From Caballeronia sordidicola (GTDB taxonomy: Bacteria; Pseudomonadota; Gammaproteobacteria; Burkholderiales; Burkholderiaceae), in assembly GCF_002220365.1 (NCBI RefSeq), contig NZ_MTHB01000123.1, forward strand, positions 62,001 to 126,000: a stretch of DNA of 64,000 nucleotides, read 5' to 3'. Position numbers and translations under genes: made by a program. This document shows, piece by piece, positions 46,290-54,878 of the stretch. Positions within the stretch are counted from its first letter, which is position 1. Each line of letters begins with the position of its first letter. Under the pieces are notes generated by a model. That model was not told the DNA's origin. It worked only from the letters and a program-made list of their open reading frames with translations, and did no database searches.

Positions 46290-46443
46290 GCATCCTTCAC
46301 AAAAATTCCCTGTTCCCGTTCACAAGAGACCGGTCATCCGTTAACGTGTTCTATTTCAGCAACCAACCTCACAACTATTTCAAAGTTGGCCGCGCGGCCT
46401 CTGACTCGTCGCAGCGGTTCGCACAACCGAGGGCCGAACAACG

Positions 46444-48924
46444 ATGCAAGGCGCTTTTCAGCGAAGTCAACAAGAACCCCCTAGTGGCAAGCTGGTCACC
46501 GGACGGCAAGCCTACACGATCGAAGTGCCGGGCACGGCGAGCGCGAAGGACCTGTCCGTCGTGTTCTACCGCGCGCACGAGGGCATGAGCGAGCCATACA
46601 GCATCACGGTTGAAGTCACGCACCCCGATGCCCTGATCCGCGCGCACTATCTCGGGCGCGGCGCGAACTTCATTATTGCCCCCGAAGACGGCGTCGAGCC
46701 ACGCAGATATTGCGGCGTCATCACACACTTTATTAAAGTCAAGAAGACCAAAGATTTCAGCCTCTATACGTTCGTTATCGAAGCGTATATCGGGCGTTTG
46801 CGTCTGACGCTCGCGAGCCGTACCTTCCAGCATGTCACCGCACCTCAGATCATCGAAGCGATCCTGCTGAAGCACGGGTTTCTCGGGCATCAGTACCACT
46901 TCAGACTGCGCCGCACTTATCCGGAACATGCGTTCCGCATGCAATACCAGATATCCGACTTCGACTACATCCATGTGGTGATGCAGCAGGAAGGAATTTT
47001 TTTCTATGTCGAGCAAGGCAAATACGGCGATGAGATCGTATTCGGCGATGACATCGATCACTACGTCTATTTGCCTGAACTGAAAGTGCCGTACCGCGAG
47101 AAGGCGGGACTTGAGTCGGGTGTCGAAGCTGTGTTCGCGCTTCAGACGCATGCGCAAACCGTGCAGCAGTCGTTCATGGTTGCCGATTACAACCCGCTCA
47201 AAGCGTGGGAGCGGTTCAAGGACGAAGCGAACATCGCGTATGAGGACACAACGACATATGGTCAGTCATACGTGTACGGCACAAGCCATCTGAGCCAGAC
47301 GGGCGCGCAGTGGGAAGCGCAGTTGCGCCACGAGGCGGCGATTGCGTGGCAGGTGGTGTATGAAGGCGAAAGTACGGTGCTTGAACTGCGCCCTGGTCGT
47401 ATTCTGCGTATTGATGAAGAACTGGCCGATGCGCCCAGCGGGCAAGTCATCATCGAAGTCTGGCATAGCGGCGGTCGTGGCAAGAGCTATCAAAACGCCT
47501 ATAAATCGATTCCATCGGATCGTCGCTTTCGCCTGAAACTCGAAGAACATATGTGGCCCAAAGTCGTGGGCTCGCTCAGCGCGCGCGTGACTTCGCCCAA
47601 AAAATATAAGTACGCGTTTGTCACGAAAGACGGCCACTACATTATTCGGCTCGATCTTGACTGGGACCCGTGGAATCCGGGCGGGGAAAGTGTGCCGCTG
47701 CGTTTGGCCAAGCCCTTCGCGGGCGCGTTGCAAACCGGCTTTCACTTCCCTGCGATTGATGGGACGGAAGCTGTGATTCAGGCGCGGGACGGCGACCCGA
47801 ACAAGCTCTATATCTCGCATTTCCATCATACGAGCCTGCAGACCGACCTGATTACCAGTCAGGATCGGTGGATGTCGCGCAACGTGTTGCGCACGCAAAG
47901 CAATAACAAGGTTCGGATGGAGGATTGGGAGGGACAGGAACACGTCAAGGTGGCGACCGAGTACGGCAAGTCGCAATTGACGCTGGGCCACATGGTCAAT
48001 GCCCGGCGTGAGGAGCGCGGAGGCGGCTTCGAACTGCGCACGGACGATAAAGGCAGCGTCCGGGCGGGCAAGGGACTCTTTCTTTCCGCTGATTTACAGG
48101 CCAAGGCGCAGGGCAAACAGCTCGAAATGAGTCCGGCAATGGGGCAGTTGCAGGTATCGAATGCGCAGGCGCAAGGGCTGGCTGATGCTGCGGCGGTAGC
48201 GAAGGCCGAGATCGCCGCGCTGAAGGCTGAAAGCCAGTGGCTTAAAGATAGCGTTGCCGAGTTGAAGCAGGCGGTCATGGTGCTGTCCGCGCCAGGGGGG
48301 ATTGCGCTGGCAACGCCAGACCGTCTTTCCATTGCTGCCGGCAAAGATGTGAACGTGACGGCCAGCACAGGCATTGGCATGAGCGCGCTTCGCAATGTAG
48401 CGATTGCAGCTGGCGATGTGTTGTCGCTTTTTGCCCACAAGCTCGGCATCAAATTGTTCGCGGCGCGCGGGAAAGTGCTGATTCAGGCGCAGTCAGACGC
48501 GATTGAAATGGTGGCCGCGAAGGACATGCACCTGACCAGCGCCGAAGGCACGCTCACCGCGAACGCGGCCAATGGTGTGGTCTTGGGCGGCGGTGGCACG
48601 GCGTATTCAAAGGTCCTTGCCGACGACGTTCATATGGGTGGTGCGGGGAAGCTGTTTCTGCATTTCACTGAGGTGGTATTGATGGGCCCGGGCGGCCTGT
48701 CGTTGCCTTTGCCGAAGTTCGAGCAACTGGACGTTCACCATGACGAGATGTTCACCCTCAGCGACACAGTGACCGGGCGTCCGCTCGTCAAGCGTCCCTA
48801 CAAGATACAGCTTGCAGACGGAAAAATCGTTGAAGGCGTGACCGGCGACGACGGTGAAACGTTGCTCTCGAAGGCCGATATTGCGCAAGGCATGAAGCTG
48901 CTTTCTCCATTCAAAAAAGGTTGA
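46444..48924 (+). CDS. vgrG: T6SS spike protein VgrG with C-terminal extension
   Basis: An 826-residue VgrG, forming the trimeric spike at the T6SS needle tip. Gp27-like domain about residues 20-400 (HPDALIRAHYLGRGANF, VTAPQIIEAILLKHGF, FDYIHVVMQQEGIFFYVE), gp5-type OB fold about 370-460 (WDPWNPGGESVPLRLAKPFAG), then a DUF2345 beta-helix region about 610-740. The last 60 residues (MFTLSDTVTGRPLV ... TGDDGETLL) look like a small transthyretin-like beta domain, a known docking site for Tle lipases in other VgrGs. It opens the effector operon; the Tle3 gene starts one base after its stop. Confidence 0.95.
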   Translation: MQGAFQRSQQEPPSGKLVTGRQAYTIEVPGTASAKDLSVVFYRAHEGMSEPYSITVEVTHPDALIRAHYLGRGANFIIAPEDGVEPRRYCGVITHFIKVKKTKDFSLYTFVIEAYIGRLRLTLASRTFQHVTAPQIIEAILLKHGFLGHQYHFRLRRTYPEHAFRMQYQISDFDYIHVVMQQEGIFFYVEQGKYGDEIVFGDDIDHYVYLPELKVPYREKAGLESGVEAVFALQTHAQTVQQSFMVADYNPLKAWERFKDEANIAYEDTTTYGQSYVYGTSHLSQTGAQWEAQLRHEAAIAWQVVYEGESTVLELRPGRILRIDEELADAPSGQVIIEVWHSGGRGKSYQNAYKSIPSDRRFRLKLEEHMWPKVVGSLSARVTSPKKYKYAFVTKDGHYIIRLDLDWDPWNPGGESVPLRLAKPFAGALQTGFHFPAIDGTEAVIQARDGDPNKLYISHFHHTSLQTDLITSQDRWMSRNVLRTQSNNKVRMEDWEGQEHVKVATEYGKSQLTLGHMVNARREERGGGFELRTDDKGSVRAGKGLFLSADLQAKAQGKQLEMSPAMGQLQVSNAQAQGLADAAAVAKAEIAALKAESQWLKDSVAELKQAVMVLSAPGGIALATPDRLSIAAGKDVNVTASTGIGMSALRNVAIAAGDVLSLFAHKLGIKLFAARGKVLIQAQSDAIEMVAAKDMHLTSAEGTLTANAANGVVLGGGGTAYSKVLADDVHMGGAGKLFLHFTEVVLMGPGGLSLPLPKFEQLDVHHDEMFTLSDTVTGRPLVKRPYKIQLADGKIVEGVTGDDGETLLSKADIAQGMKLLSPFKKG

Positions 48925-48925
48925 C

Positions 48926-50893
48926 ATGAGTGACGATTCAAACCAGTCCGCAGGACCTCAAGGCGCTGAAACGGATGCTAATGCCACTGAACCGAAGCCG
49001 ACAGCCAAGCGATACCAGCATAAGCACGCTACTCGTATTGTGCCAATGCAACGCGATGCATTTGGGAGGATGTATTGGGAGTCGTTTCATACGCCTAAGA
49101 GTTTTGAGGTACGCGCCGAGGCTCAGATTACGCCGCATTTGCCGGGGGTCATTATCTTCGTGCATGGCGTCAATTCCGAGGGTGAATGGTATGACGCGGC
49201 AGAGCAGGCGTTGTGCGACGGGTTGAATAAGCGGTTGAATCGGAATGACCTCCAACCGAACACCTATCGCACCCATGAAGATGGACACCTGATAAAGCGT
49301 AAGCTCGAACGCGATAAACCTGGGAATTCCCCTGTCATTCGTTTTTATTGGGGCTACCGAGCGAAAAGCAGGACGGATACGAAGTGGCGCGTTCCGCTTC
49401 GCAATACCGCAGGCGCGGATTTCTGGAAACAACAAGAAGGTGACCGGGACCCGTGGTTCTGGGGCGGTGGTCCGTTTCAGAACGGGACGAACAATCTCCA
49501 GCAGTTGTGGAGCGAAAAAGGTTTCTGCCGAGATGTCGCGGGCATCGATCTTCAGGCGTTCAATACCGAATGGGACCGCGAACTGCACGATGCGCCGCCG
49601 CGCAACTACAACGCGCACGCGGCCCAACGGCTCGCGAAACTAATAGACGATATCCGTAACAACTCGCCACGCGACACCATTACGATCATGTCCCACAGCC
49701 AGGGCACGATGGTCGCCATGGCGGCAACAGCGTTGTGCGAGACTCGCGCGCCGGACGCCCTCATTGTGATGAATTCGCCGTTCGCGCTGGAAGACAAGCT
49801 CACTGACGCGCTCACCTGTGGCAATGAACGGCCCACCACGGGCGCTCGCTTGCGCACATTCAAGGCTATCGCCCAGCGCATCAAGGAGGACAAGCACGTC
49901 TTCACCGCCGACGAACTGCAACAGTTGCACGTTGGCGCGACGGAAGACATGCATCTTTGGCGTCCCGACCTGGCGACGGACAACGGCATATCCGAGCGGG
50001 ACAACCACGGACGCATGTATGTCTACTTCAATCCGCATGACCGGGTGATGGGTTCCGCGCCGCTCCAGAGCATCGGTTGGCAGGGCATAGACGACAAGTT
50101 GCTTGCGGAACTGGGCGATACCGTCAAGCAGCGCATGCTGGCACGCGGCACGCCGTGCGGCGATGAGCCGGGCGTGCAGAATTTCGGCACGTTGCCGCCC
50201 ATTCCTGACCCGGAACCCGGCGTCAATCCGAATAGCTTCTGGAATGGCAATCGCACCTTACTCGGGACGCAGCTATGGGCCGTGCCCAAGTGGGGGCAGA
50301 AGGTGACGATCAATGCGGAGAAGGTGCCGAATCCGATCACGGCTGACGAGATGTCCAAGCCGGTCGAAAAGTTCGTCGTGACGGTAAAGGGTAAAAACCC
50401 TCGGCAGGCGTATTTTGACGAGTCTCGCCGCGTCCAGGACATGTTGAGCGCCAAGGACTCCGATGGAGCCTACAAAGATCCCTGTTACACGTTCCTAGAC
50501 TCGATCTATGACCGTCAGCTATGGATGGAGCGACAAGACGTGTATGCGAATTCCGGCAAACGTCGCGAGCTGGAAACTGAGGACGAGCGGCGTGAGCGGA
50601 TCGCGATGTATCAACCGATGCCAACGAATCACAGCACGCTCCCTATGCATCAGGTGTTTATGAGCCGCGTGGCGGCATACGACCTGCCAATCGGCTTTTG
50701 CGATGCATATGAAACGCCCGATGGATTTTGGTACGGCCTGATCCGTGACGCTGACTGGACACAAACAAACGATGCTTATTACAGGGAAGGCGAATTGACA
50801 ATGCCGCCGGCACCATCGCAGATCGACTCCGAAACAGTTGCCGAAGTGGTGACTAAAGCTGATCAAGAAAGACAAAAATGGGGTGGAGCATGA
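48926..50893 (+). CDS. T6SS lipase effector, Tle3-like (alpha/beta hydrolase)
   Basis: A 655-residue toxin candidate. The hydrolase core includes VIIFVHGVNSEGEWY (oxyanion region) and the nucleophile elbow SHSQG (S258) in ITIMSHSQGTMVAMA. The extended C-terminal part (EDKHVFTADELQQLH, MYVYFNPHDRVMG, QGIDD) fits the Tle3/DUF3274 phospholipase group, delivered by VgrG to attack membranes of rival cells. NPHDRVMG may hold the catalytic Asp. It lies directly after vgrG, and its stop overlaps the first immunity gene start (ATGA), so toxin and antidote are cotranslated. Confidence 0.9.
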   Translation: MSDDSNQSAGPQGAETDANATEPKPTAKRYQHKHATRIVPMQRDAFGRMYWESFHTPKSFEVRAEAQITPHLPGVIIFVHGVNSEGEWYDAAEQALCDGLNKRLNRNDLQPNTYRTHEDGHLIKRKLERDKPGNSPVIRFYWGYRAKSRTDTKWRVPLRNTAGADFWKQQEGDRDPWFWGGGPFQNGTNNLQQLWSEKGFCRDVAGIDLQAFNTEWDRELHDAPPRNYNAHAAQRLAKLIDDIRNNSPRDTITIMSHSQGTMVAMAATALCETRAPDALIVMNSPFALEDKLTDALTCGNERPTTGARLRTFKAIAQRIKEDKHVFTADELQQLHVGATEDMHLWRPDLATDNGISERDNHGRMYVYFNPHDRVMGSAPLQSIGWQGIDDKLLAELGDTVKQRMLARGTPCGDEPGVQNFGTLPPIPDPEPGVNPNSFWNGNRTLLGTQLWAVPKWGQKVTINAEKVPNPITADEMSKPVEKFVVTVKGKNPRQAYFDESRRVQDMLSAKDSDGAYKDPCYTFLDSIYDRQLWMERQDVYANSGKRRELETEDERRERIAMYQPMPTNHSTLPMHQVFMSRVAAYDLPIGFCDAYETPDGFWYGLIRDADWTQTNDAYYREGELTMPPAPSQIDSETVAEVVTKADQERQKWGGA

Positions 50894-51609
50894 AGCGAAT
50901 TGCACCAGCGAGCCTGTTGATCGCGGCTCTAACGCTGGCCGGATGTCAGGTTGACTATGAGGACATGATCGCGGCTCAACGCGCAGCATATAGCAGCACC
51001 GGAAACTTCTATACCTTGAATCCGGACCCGAACGCGCCGATCCAAGTGACCTACCGAATTGATGACCATCGGTTTTTATCGCTGGAAAACTACGACCGTT
51101 GCTACGGCGATAATTACTTCAACAACACCAAGCTAGGAATTCATCAAAAGGTCTGGACGGGAGATCCAACGGGCTATCGTGGGCGCATCGTAATTGATGA
51201 TCCGTCGGGATTGAATATCGTGCTTCCGACCGCCGAAAACACCTCGTGCGGTGATCGGGGATGCACTAGCTATTTTGCGTACTCGACCGACAGCGGCCGC
51301 ACCTTTCGTTGGCTTGACTATATGAAATACGCCAGTACGCCTTCTGAGGCTTCGGAAAAGTACACGATCGTCGTAACCAAAGACGCACTTTATATTGCCG
51401 ATAAACCCCAATACGACACACACGTGACGAAGCTGCCTCTTGCCTCCCAGATTGAACTGAACAAGCCATATCCGCCAGGATTGCATTCGGATAGTGCATG
51501 GGCAGCCAACAAGAAATTGCTCCCCGAGGGGCTGCGTACGCCCTCCGGCCAAGACCACTACACCTGCGATGCGTCTCTTTGCGCGCCCAACGTGACGACA
51601 CCTCAATGA
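50890..51609 (+). CDS. Tli3-like T6SS immunity lipoprotein, copy 1
   Basis: A 239-residue lipoprotein: signal peptide with lipobox LAGC (C19), then a periplasmic domain with paired cysteines (RCYG, CGDRGC, YTCDAS). It contains one Asp-box-like SxDxGxTF motif (STDSGRTF) suggesting a beta-propeller or beta-hairpin fold. Following directly after the Tle3 effector, it is the presumed cognate immunity protein that blocks the lipase in the periplasm. This copy lacks the extra MSAN N-terminal residues of the others. Its variable segment (DKPQYDTHVTKLP) is unlike all other copies. Confidence 0.88.
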   Translation: MKRIAPASLLIAALTLAGCQVDYEDMIAAQRAAYSSTGNFYTLNPDPNAPIQVTYRIDDHRFLSLENYDRCYGDNYFNNTKLGIHQKVWTGDPTGYRGRIVIDDPSGLNIVLPTAENTSCGDRGCTSYFAYSTDSGRTFRWLDYMKYASTPSEASEKYTIVVTKDALYIADKPQYDTHVTKLPLASQIELNKPYPPGLHSDSAWAANKKLLPEGLRTPSGQDHYTCDASLCAPNVTTPQ

Positions 51610-52355
51610 GCGCGAATATGCCGATGGGTGTGAAATGCCTCGCACCTGCGAGCCTGCTGATTGCGGCTCTAACGTTGGCCGGATGTCAGACTGACTATGA
51701 GGACATGACAGCGGCTCAACACGCCGCATATAGCGGCACCGGAAACGTCTACACCTTGAAGCCGGACCCGAACGCGCCGATCCAAGTGACCTACCGAATT
51801 GATGACCATCGGTTTTTATCGCTGGAAAACTACGACCGTTGCTACGGCGACAATTACTTCAACGACACGCGTCTTGTGATCCATCAAAAAGTCTGGACGG
51901 GAGATCCAACGGGCTATCGTGGGCGTCTCATAATTGATGATCCATCGGGATTGAATATCGTGCTTCCGACCGCCGAAAATACCTCGTGCGGTGATCGGGG
52001 ATGTACTAGCTATTTTGCGTACTCGACCGACAGCGGCCGCACGTTTCGTTGGATTGACTATAAGCAATACAGTTCTAGGCCGTCCGAAGATTCCGAAAAA
52101 TTCACGATCGCAGCAGCAAACGACGGGATCTATGTTTTTCAAAAAAGGGTATATGGCGGAGACTATACGGTCAGCAAATACCCGCTTATAAGCGGGATCG
52201 ATTTAAGTCGACCTTATCCGGCGGGTGTGCACGACGAAAGTTTCATGGCATCCAAAAGGCCGGACGTTTTACCGAGCTTGCACACGCCTTCCGGCCAAGA
52301 CCACTACATCTGCGATGCGTCTCTTCGTGCGCCCAACGTGACGACATCTCAATGA
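51606..52355 (+). CDS. Tli3-like T6SS immunity lipoprotein, copy 2
   Basis: A 249-residue paralogue with the lipobox LAGC (C27). Its front half closely follows copy 1 (GDPTGYRGR, SGLNIVLPTAENTSCGDRGC), whereas its back half is nearly identical to copy 3 (AANDGIYVFQKRVYGGDYTV). It is therefore a visible mosaic of its neighbours. Start overlaps the copy 1 stop. Confidence 0.88.
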   Translation: MSANMPMGVKCLAPASLLIAALTLAGCQTDYEDMTAAQHAAYSGTGNVYTLKPDPNAPIQVTYRIDDHRFLSLENYDRCYGDNYFNDTRLVIHQKVWTGDPTGYRGRLIIDDPSGLNIVLPTAENTSCGDRGCTSYFAYSTDSGRTFRWIDYKQYSSRPSEDSEKFTIAAANDGIYVFQKRVYGGDYTVSKYPLISGIDLSRPYPAGVHDESFMASKRPDVLPSLHTPSGQDHYICDASLRAPNVTTSQ

Positions 52356-53101
52356 GCGCGAATATGGCGATGGGTATGAAACGCCTTGCCCCTGCGAGCC
52401 TGTTGATCGCGGCTCTAACGCTGGCCGGATGTCAGACGGACTATGAGGACATGACAGCGGCTCAGCACGCAGCATATAGTCGCACCGGAAACCTCTACAC
52501 CTACAAACCGGACCCGAACGCACCAGTCCAAGTGACATACCGCATTGATGAACATCGTTTCGTGACGCTGGAAAACTACGACCGTTGCTACGGCGATAAC
52601 TACTACAACGACACACAGCGAGGAATACACGAAAAGATCTGGACTGGCGAACCAACGGACTATCGAGGACGCTTGGTAATCGCTGATCCCTCGGGTATGA
52701 ACGTGGTTCTTCCCACGGCGAGGAACTCTTTATGTGGGGATCGGGGCTGCACAAACCTTTTTGCCTACTCGACCGACAGCGGCCGCACGTTTCGCTGGCT
52801 TGACTATATGAAATACAGTTTCAGGCCGTCCGAAGATTCCGAAAAATTCACGATCGCAGCAGCAAACGATGGGATCTATGTTTTTCAAAAGAGGGTATAT
52901 GGCGGAGACTATACGGTCAGCAAATACCCGCTCATGAGCGGGATCGATCTAAGTCGACCTTATCCAGCGGGTGTGCACGACGAAAGCTTTATGGCATCCA
53001 AAAGACCAGACGTTTTACCAAGCTTGCACACGCCTTCCGGCCAAGACCACTACACCTGCGATGCGTCTCTTCGCGCGCCCAACCTGACGACACCTCAATG
53101 A
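52352..53101 (+). CDS. Tli3-like T6SS immunity lipoprotein, copy 3
   Basis: A 249-residue paralogue, lipobox LAGC. The front half groups with copy 5 (GEPTDYRGRLVI, SGMNVVLPTARNS, CGDRGCTN); the back half matches copy 2. The lipid anchor and cysteines are conserved. It begins by ATGA overlap with copy 2. Confidence 0.88.
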   Translation: MSANMAMGMKRLAPASLLIAALTLAGCQTDYEDMTAAQHAAYSRTGNLYTYKPDPNAPVQVTYRIDEHRFVTLENYDRCYGDNYYNDTQRGIHEKIWTGEPTDYRGRLVIADPSGMNVVLPTARNSLCGDRGCTNLFAYSTDSGRTFRWLDYMKYSFRPSEDSEKFTIAAANDGIYVFQKRVYGGDYTVSKYPLMSGIDLSRPYPAGVHDESFMASKRPDVLPSLHTPSGQDHYTCDASLRAPNLTTPQ

Positions 53102-53841
53102 GCGCGAATATGGCGATGAGCATGAAATGCCTTGCACCTGCGAGCCTGTTGATCGCGGCTCTCACGCTGGCCGGATGTCAGACTGACTACGAGGACATGA
53201 ACGCGGCTCAACACGCCGCATATAGTCGCACTGGGAACTTCGACGCCTACAAACAGGACCCGAACGCGCCGATACAAGTCACCTACCGAATTGATGATCA
53301 TCGGTTTCTATCGCTGGAGAACTACGACCGTTGTTATGGAGATAATTACTACAACGACACGAGTCTTGCGATCCATCAAAAAGTCTGGACGGGCAAAACG
53401 ATCAACTATCGCGGCCGCCTGGTTATCGATGACCCATCCGGCATGAATATCGTTTTCCCAACCAACAGCAACACAACCTGCGGTGATCGCGGCTGCAAAG
53501 AATCGTTCGCTTATTCAACCGATAGCGGTCGCACGTTTCGCTGGCTTGACTATAAGCAACACAGCTCCAGGCCATCCGAGGATTCCGAAAAATTCACGAT
53601 TGCGGTGGCCTCGAACAAGTTGTACGTGATTGAGCAAATTCTAAACAATGCTTATGTGATGCAATATCCGTTGGTTTCCGGTATCGACATAAGCAAACCC
53701 TATCCGCCTGGAATCGAGGGCGATGGTTTCAGTGCGTCGAGTAGGCCAACGTTTATGTCCGGGGTACATACGCCTTCCGGCCAAGACCACTACAGCTGCG
53801 ATGCGTCTCTTCGCGCGCCCAACGTGACGACACTTCAATGA
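53098..53841 (+). CDS. Tli3-like T6SS immunity lipoprotein, copy 4
   Basis: A 247-residue paralogue, lipobox LAGC. It has its own middle (GKTINYRGRLVI, NIVFPTNSNTTCGDRGCKES) and its own variable segment (VIEQILNNAYVMQYPLVSG), the most divergent back half together with copy 1. Probable specificity for a different lipase variant. ATGA overlaps on both ends. Confidence 0.88.
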   Translation: MSANMAMSMKCLAPASLLIAALTLAGCQTDYEDMNAAQHAAYSRTGNFDAYKQDPNAPIQVTYRIDDHRFLSLENYDRCYGDNYYNDTSLAIHQKVWTGKTINYRGRLVIDDPSGMNIVFPTNSNTTCGDRGCKESFAYSTDSGRTFRWLDYKQHSSRPSEDSEKFTIAVASNKLYVIEQILNNAYVMQYPLVSGIDISKPYPPGIEGDGFSASSRPTFMSGVHTPSGQDHYSCDASLRAPNVTTLQ

Positions 53842-54581
53842 GCGCGAATATGGCGATGAGCATGAAATGCCTTGCACCTGCGAGCCTGTTGATCGCGGCT
53901 CTAACGCTGGTCGGATGTCAGACTGACTATGAGGACATGACCGTTGCTCAACGCGCCGCATATAGTCGCACCGGTAGCTCCTACACCCTTAAGCCGGACC
54001 CGAACGCACCAATCCAAGTGACCTACCGCATTGATGACCACCGGTTCGTGACGCTGGAAAACTACGACCGCTGCTTTGGCGACAATTATTACAACGACAC
54101 CCGGCTGAGTATTCATCAAAAAGTATGGAAGGGCGAGCCAACGGATTATCGAGGACGCTTGGTAATCGATGACCCCTCGGGAATGAACGTGGTTCTTCCT
54201 ACGGCGAGAAACTCTTCGTGCGGCGACCGAGGCTGCACCAACCATCTTGCCTACTCCACCGATAGCGGCCGCACGTTTCGCTGGCTTGACTATATGAAGT
54301 ACAGCTCTAGGCCGTCCGAGGATTCGGAAAAGTTCACGATCGCAGTAACTAATCGTGGCTTCTACGTAGCCAGAGAAAATGGAAACGATGTTGGCGTAAT
54401 GGAATACGCACTGATCAAAGATATCAATCTCAGCCAGCCATATCCTGCTGGCGTGAAAGGTAGCAGCTTCATGGCATCAAAAAGACCGGACGTTTTACCA
54501 AGCTTGCATACGCCTTCGGGCCAAGACCGCTTCACCTGCGACGCGTCTATCCGCTCGGCCGGACAGCCGAAAACGCCGTAA
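53838..54581 (+). CDS. Tli3-like T6SS immunity lipoprotein, copy 5
   Basis: A 247-residue paralogue with lipobox LVGC instead of LAGC. The front is copy-3-like. The variable segment (NRGFYVARENGNDVGVMEYALI) is unique, but its end (SFMASKRPDVLPSLHTPSGQD) returns to the copy 2/3 form. The C-terminal residues (RSAGQPKTP) differ from the other copies, as expected for the last unit. The PAAR gene begins 39 bases later. Confidence 0.88.
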   Translation: MSANMAMSMKCLAPASLLIAALTLVGCQTDYEDMTVAQRAAYSRTGSSYTLKPDPNAPIQVTYRIDDHRFVTLENYDRCFGDNYYNDTRLSIHQKVWKGEPTDYRGRLVIDDPSGMNVVLPTARNSSCGDRGCTNHLAYSTDSGRTFRWLDYMKYSSRPSEDSEKFTIAVTNRGFYVARENGNDVGVMEYALIKDINLSQPYPAGVKGSSFMASKRPDVLPSLHTPSGQDRFTCDASIRSAGQPKTP

Positions 54582-54620
54582 TCAGCAATCAAGCATAACT
54601 AAGACACACTGCGAGAACCC

Positions 54621-54878
54621 ATGAAAAAGCCAGTCTGCGAAGGCGATGATACAAGTCACGGCGGCAAGGTCAAGTCCGCCTCCTCGTCGTTCAATCTGAA
54701 CGGGCGCAAAGCCGCCGTCAAGGGCGATATCGTGTCGTGCCCTGAGCACGGCGACAACCCGATTATCGAAGATGGCCCGGGCTTCAGCGATCAGGGCCGC
54801 CGCCTTGTGGTCGATGGCTGTCGCACGCAATGCGGGAGCATCGTCATTGCGCGCAATCCGGGCGTGTCGATCGCATGA
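54621..54878 (+). CDS. PAAR-domain T6SS tip protein
   Basis: An 85-residue single-domain PAAR protein. CEGDDTSHGGKVKSASSSF, GRKAAVKGDIVSCPEHGDN and VDGCRTQCGSIVIA show the family's repeated beta-turns. PAAR proteins cap the VgrG trimer with a sharp metal-bound cone. It has no fused toxin. Located after the immunity array, it completes the spike with the vgrG at 46444. The stop overlaps the next start (ATGA). Confidence 0.92.
   Translation: MKKPVCEGDDTSHGGKVKSASSSFNLNGRKAAVKGDIVSCPEHGDNPIIEDGPGFSDQGRRLVVDGCRTQCGSIVIARNPGVSIA

Larger units (their letters stand above)
50890..54581 (+). repeat. Five tandem paralogous immunity genes (about 720-750 bp unit)
   Basis: Five consecutive gene-length direct repeats (50890, 51606, 52352, 53098, 53838) run head to tail, each next ATG overlapping the previous stop as ATGA. 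Signal peptide, YRIDDHRFLSLENYDRCYGDN-type block, CGDRGC and TPSGQDHYTCDAS tail recur in every copy; long stretches are identical at the DNA level. Units differ most between about residues 150 and 215. The array has expanded by unequal recombination after the effector gene. Confidence 0.95.

Noticed and set aside
50890..54581. Repeat array considered as CRISPR or a satellite
   Set aside because: The units are about 720-750 bp protein-coding genes with conserved signal peptides, not short repeats with spacers.
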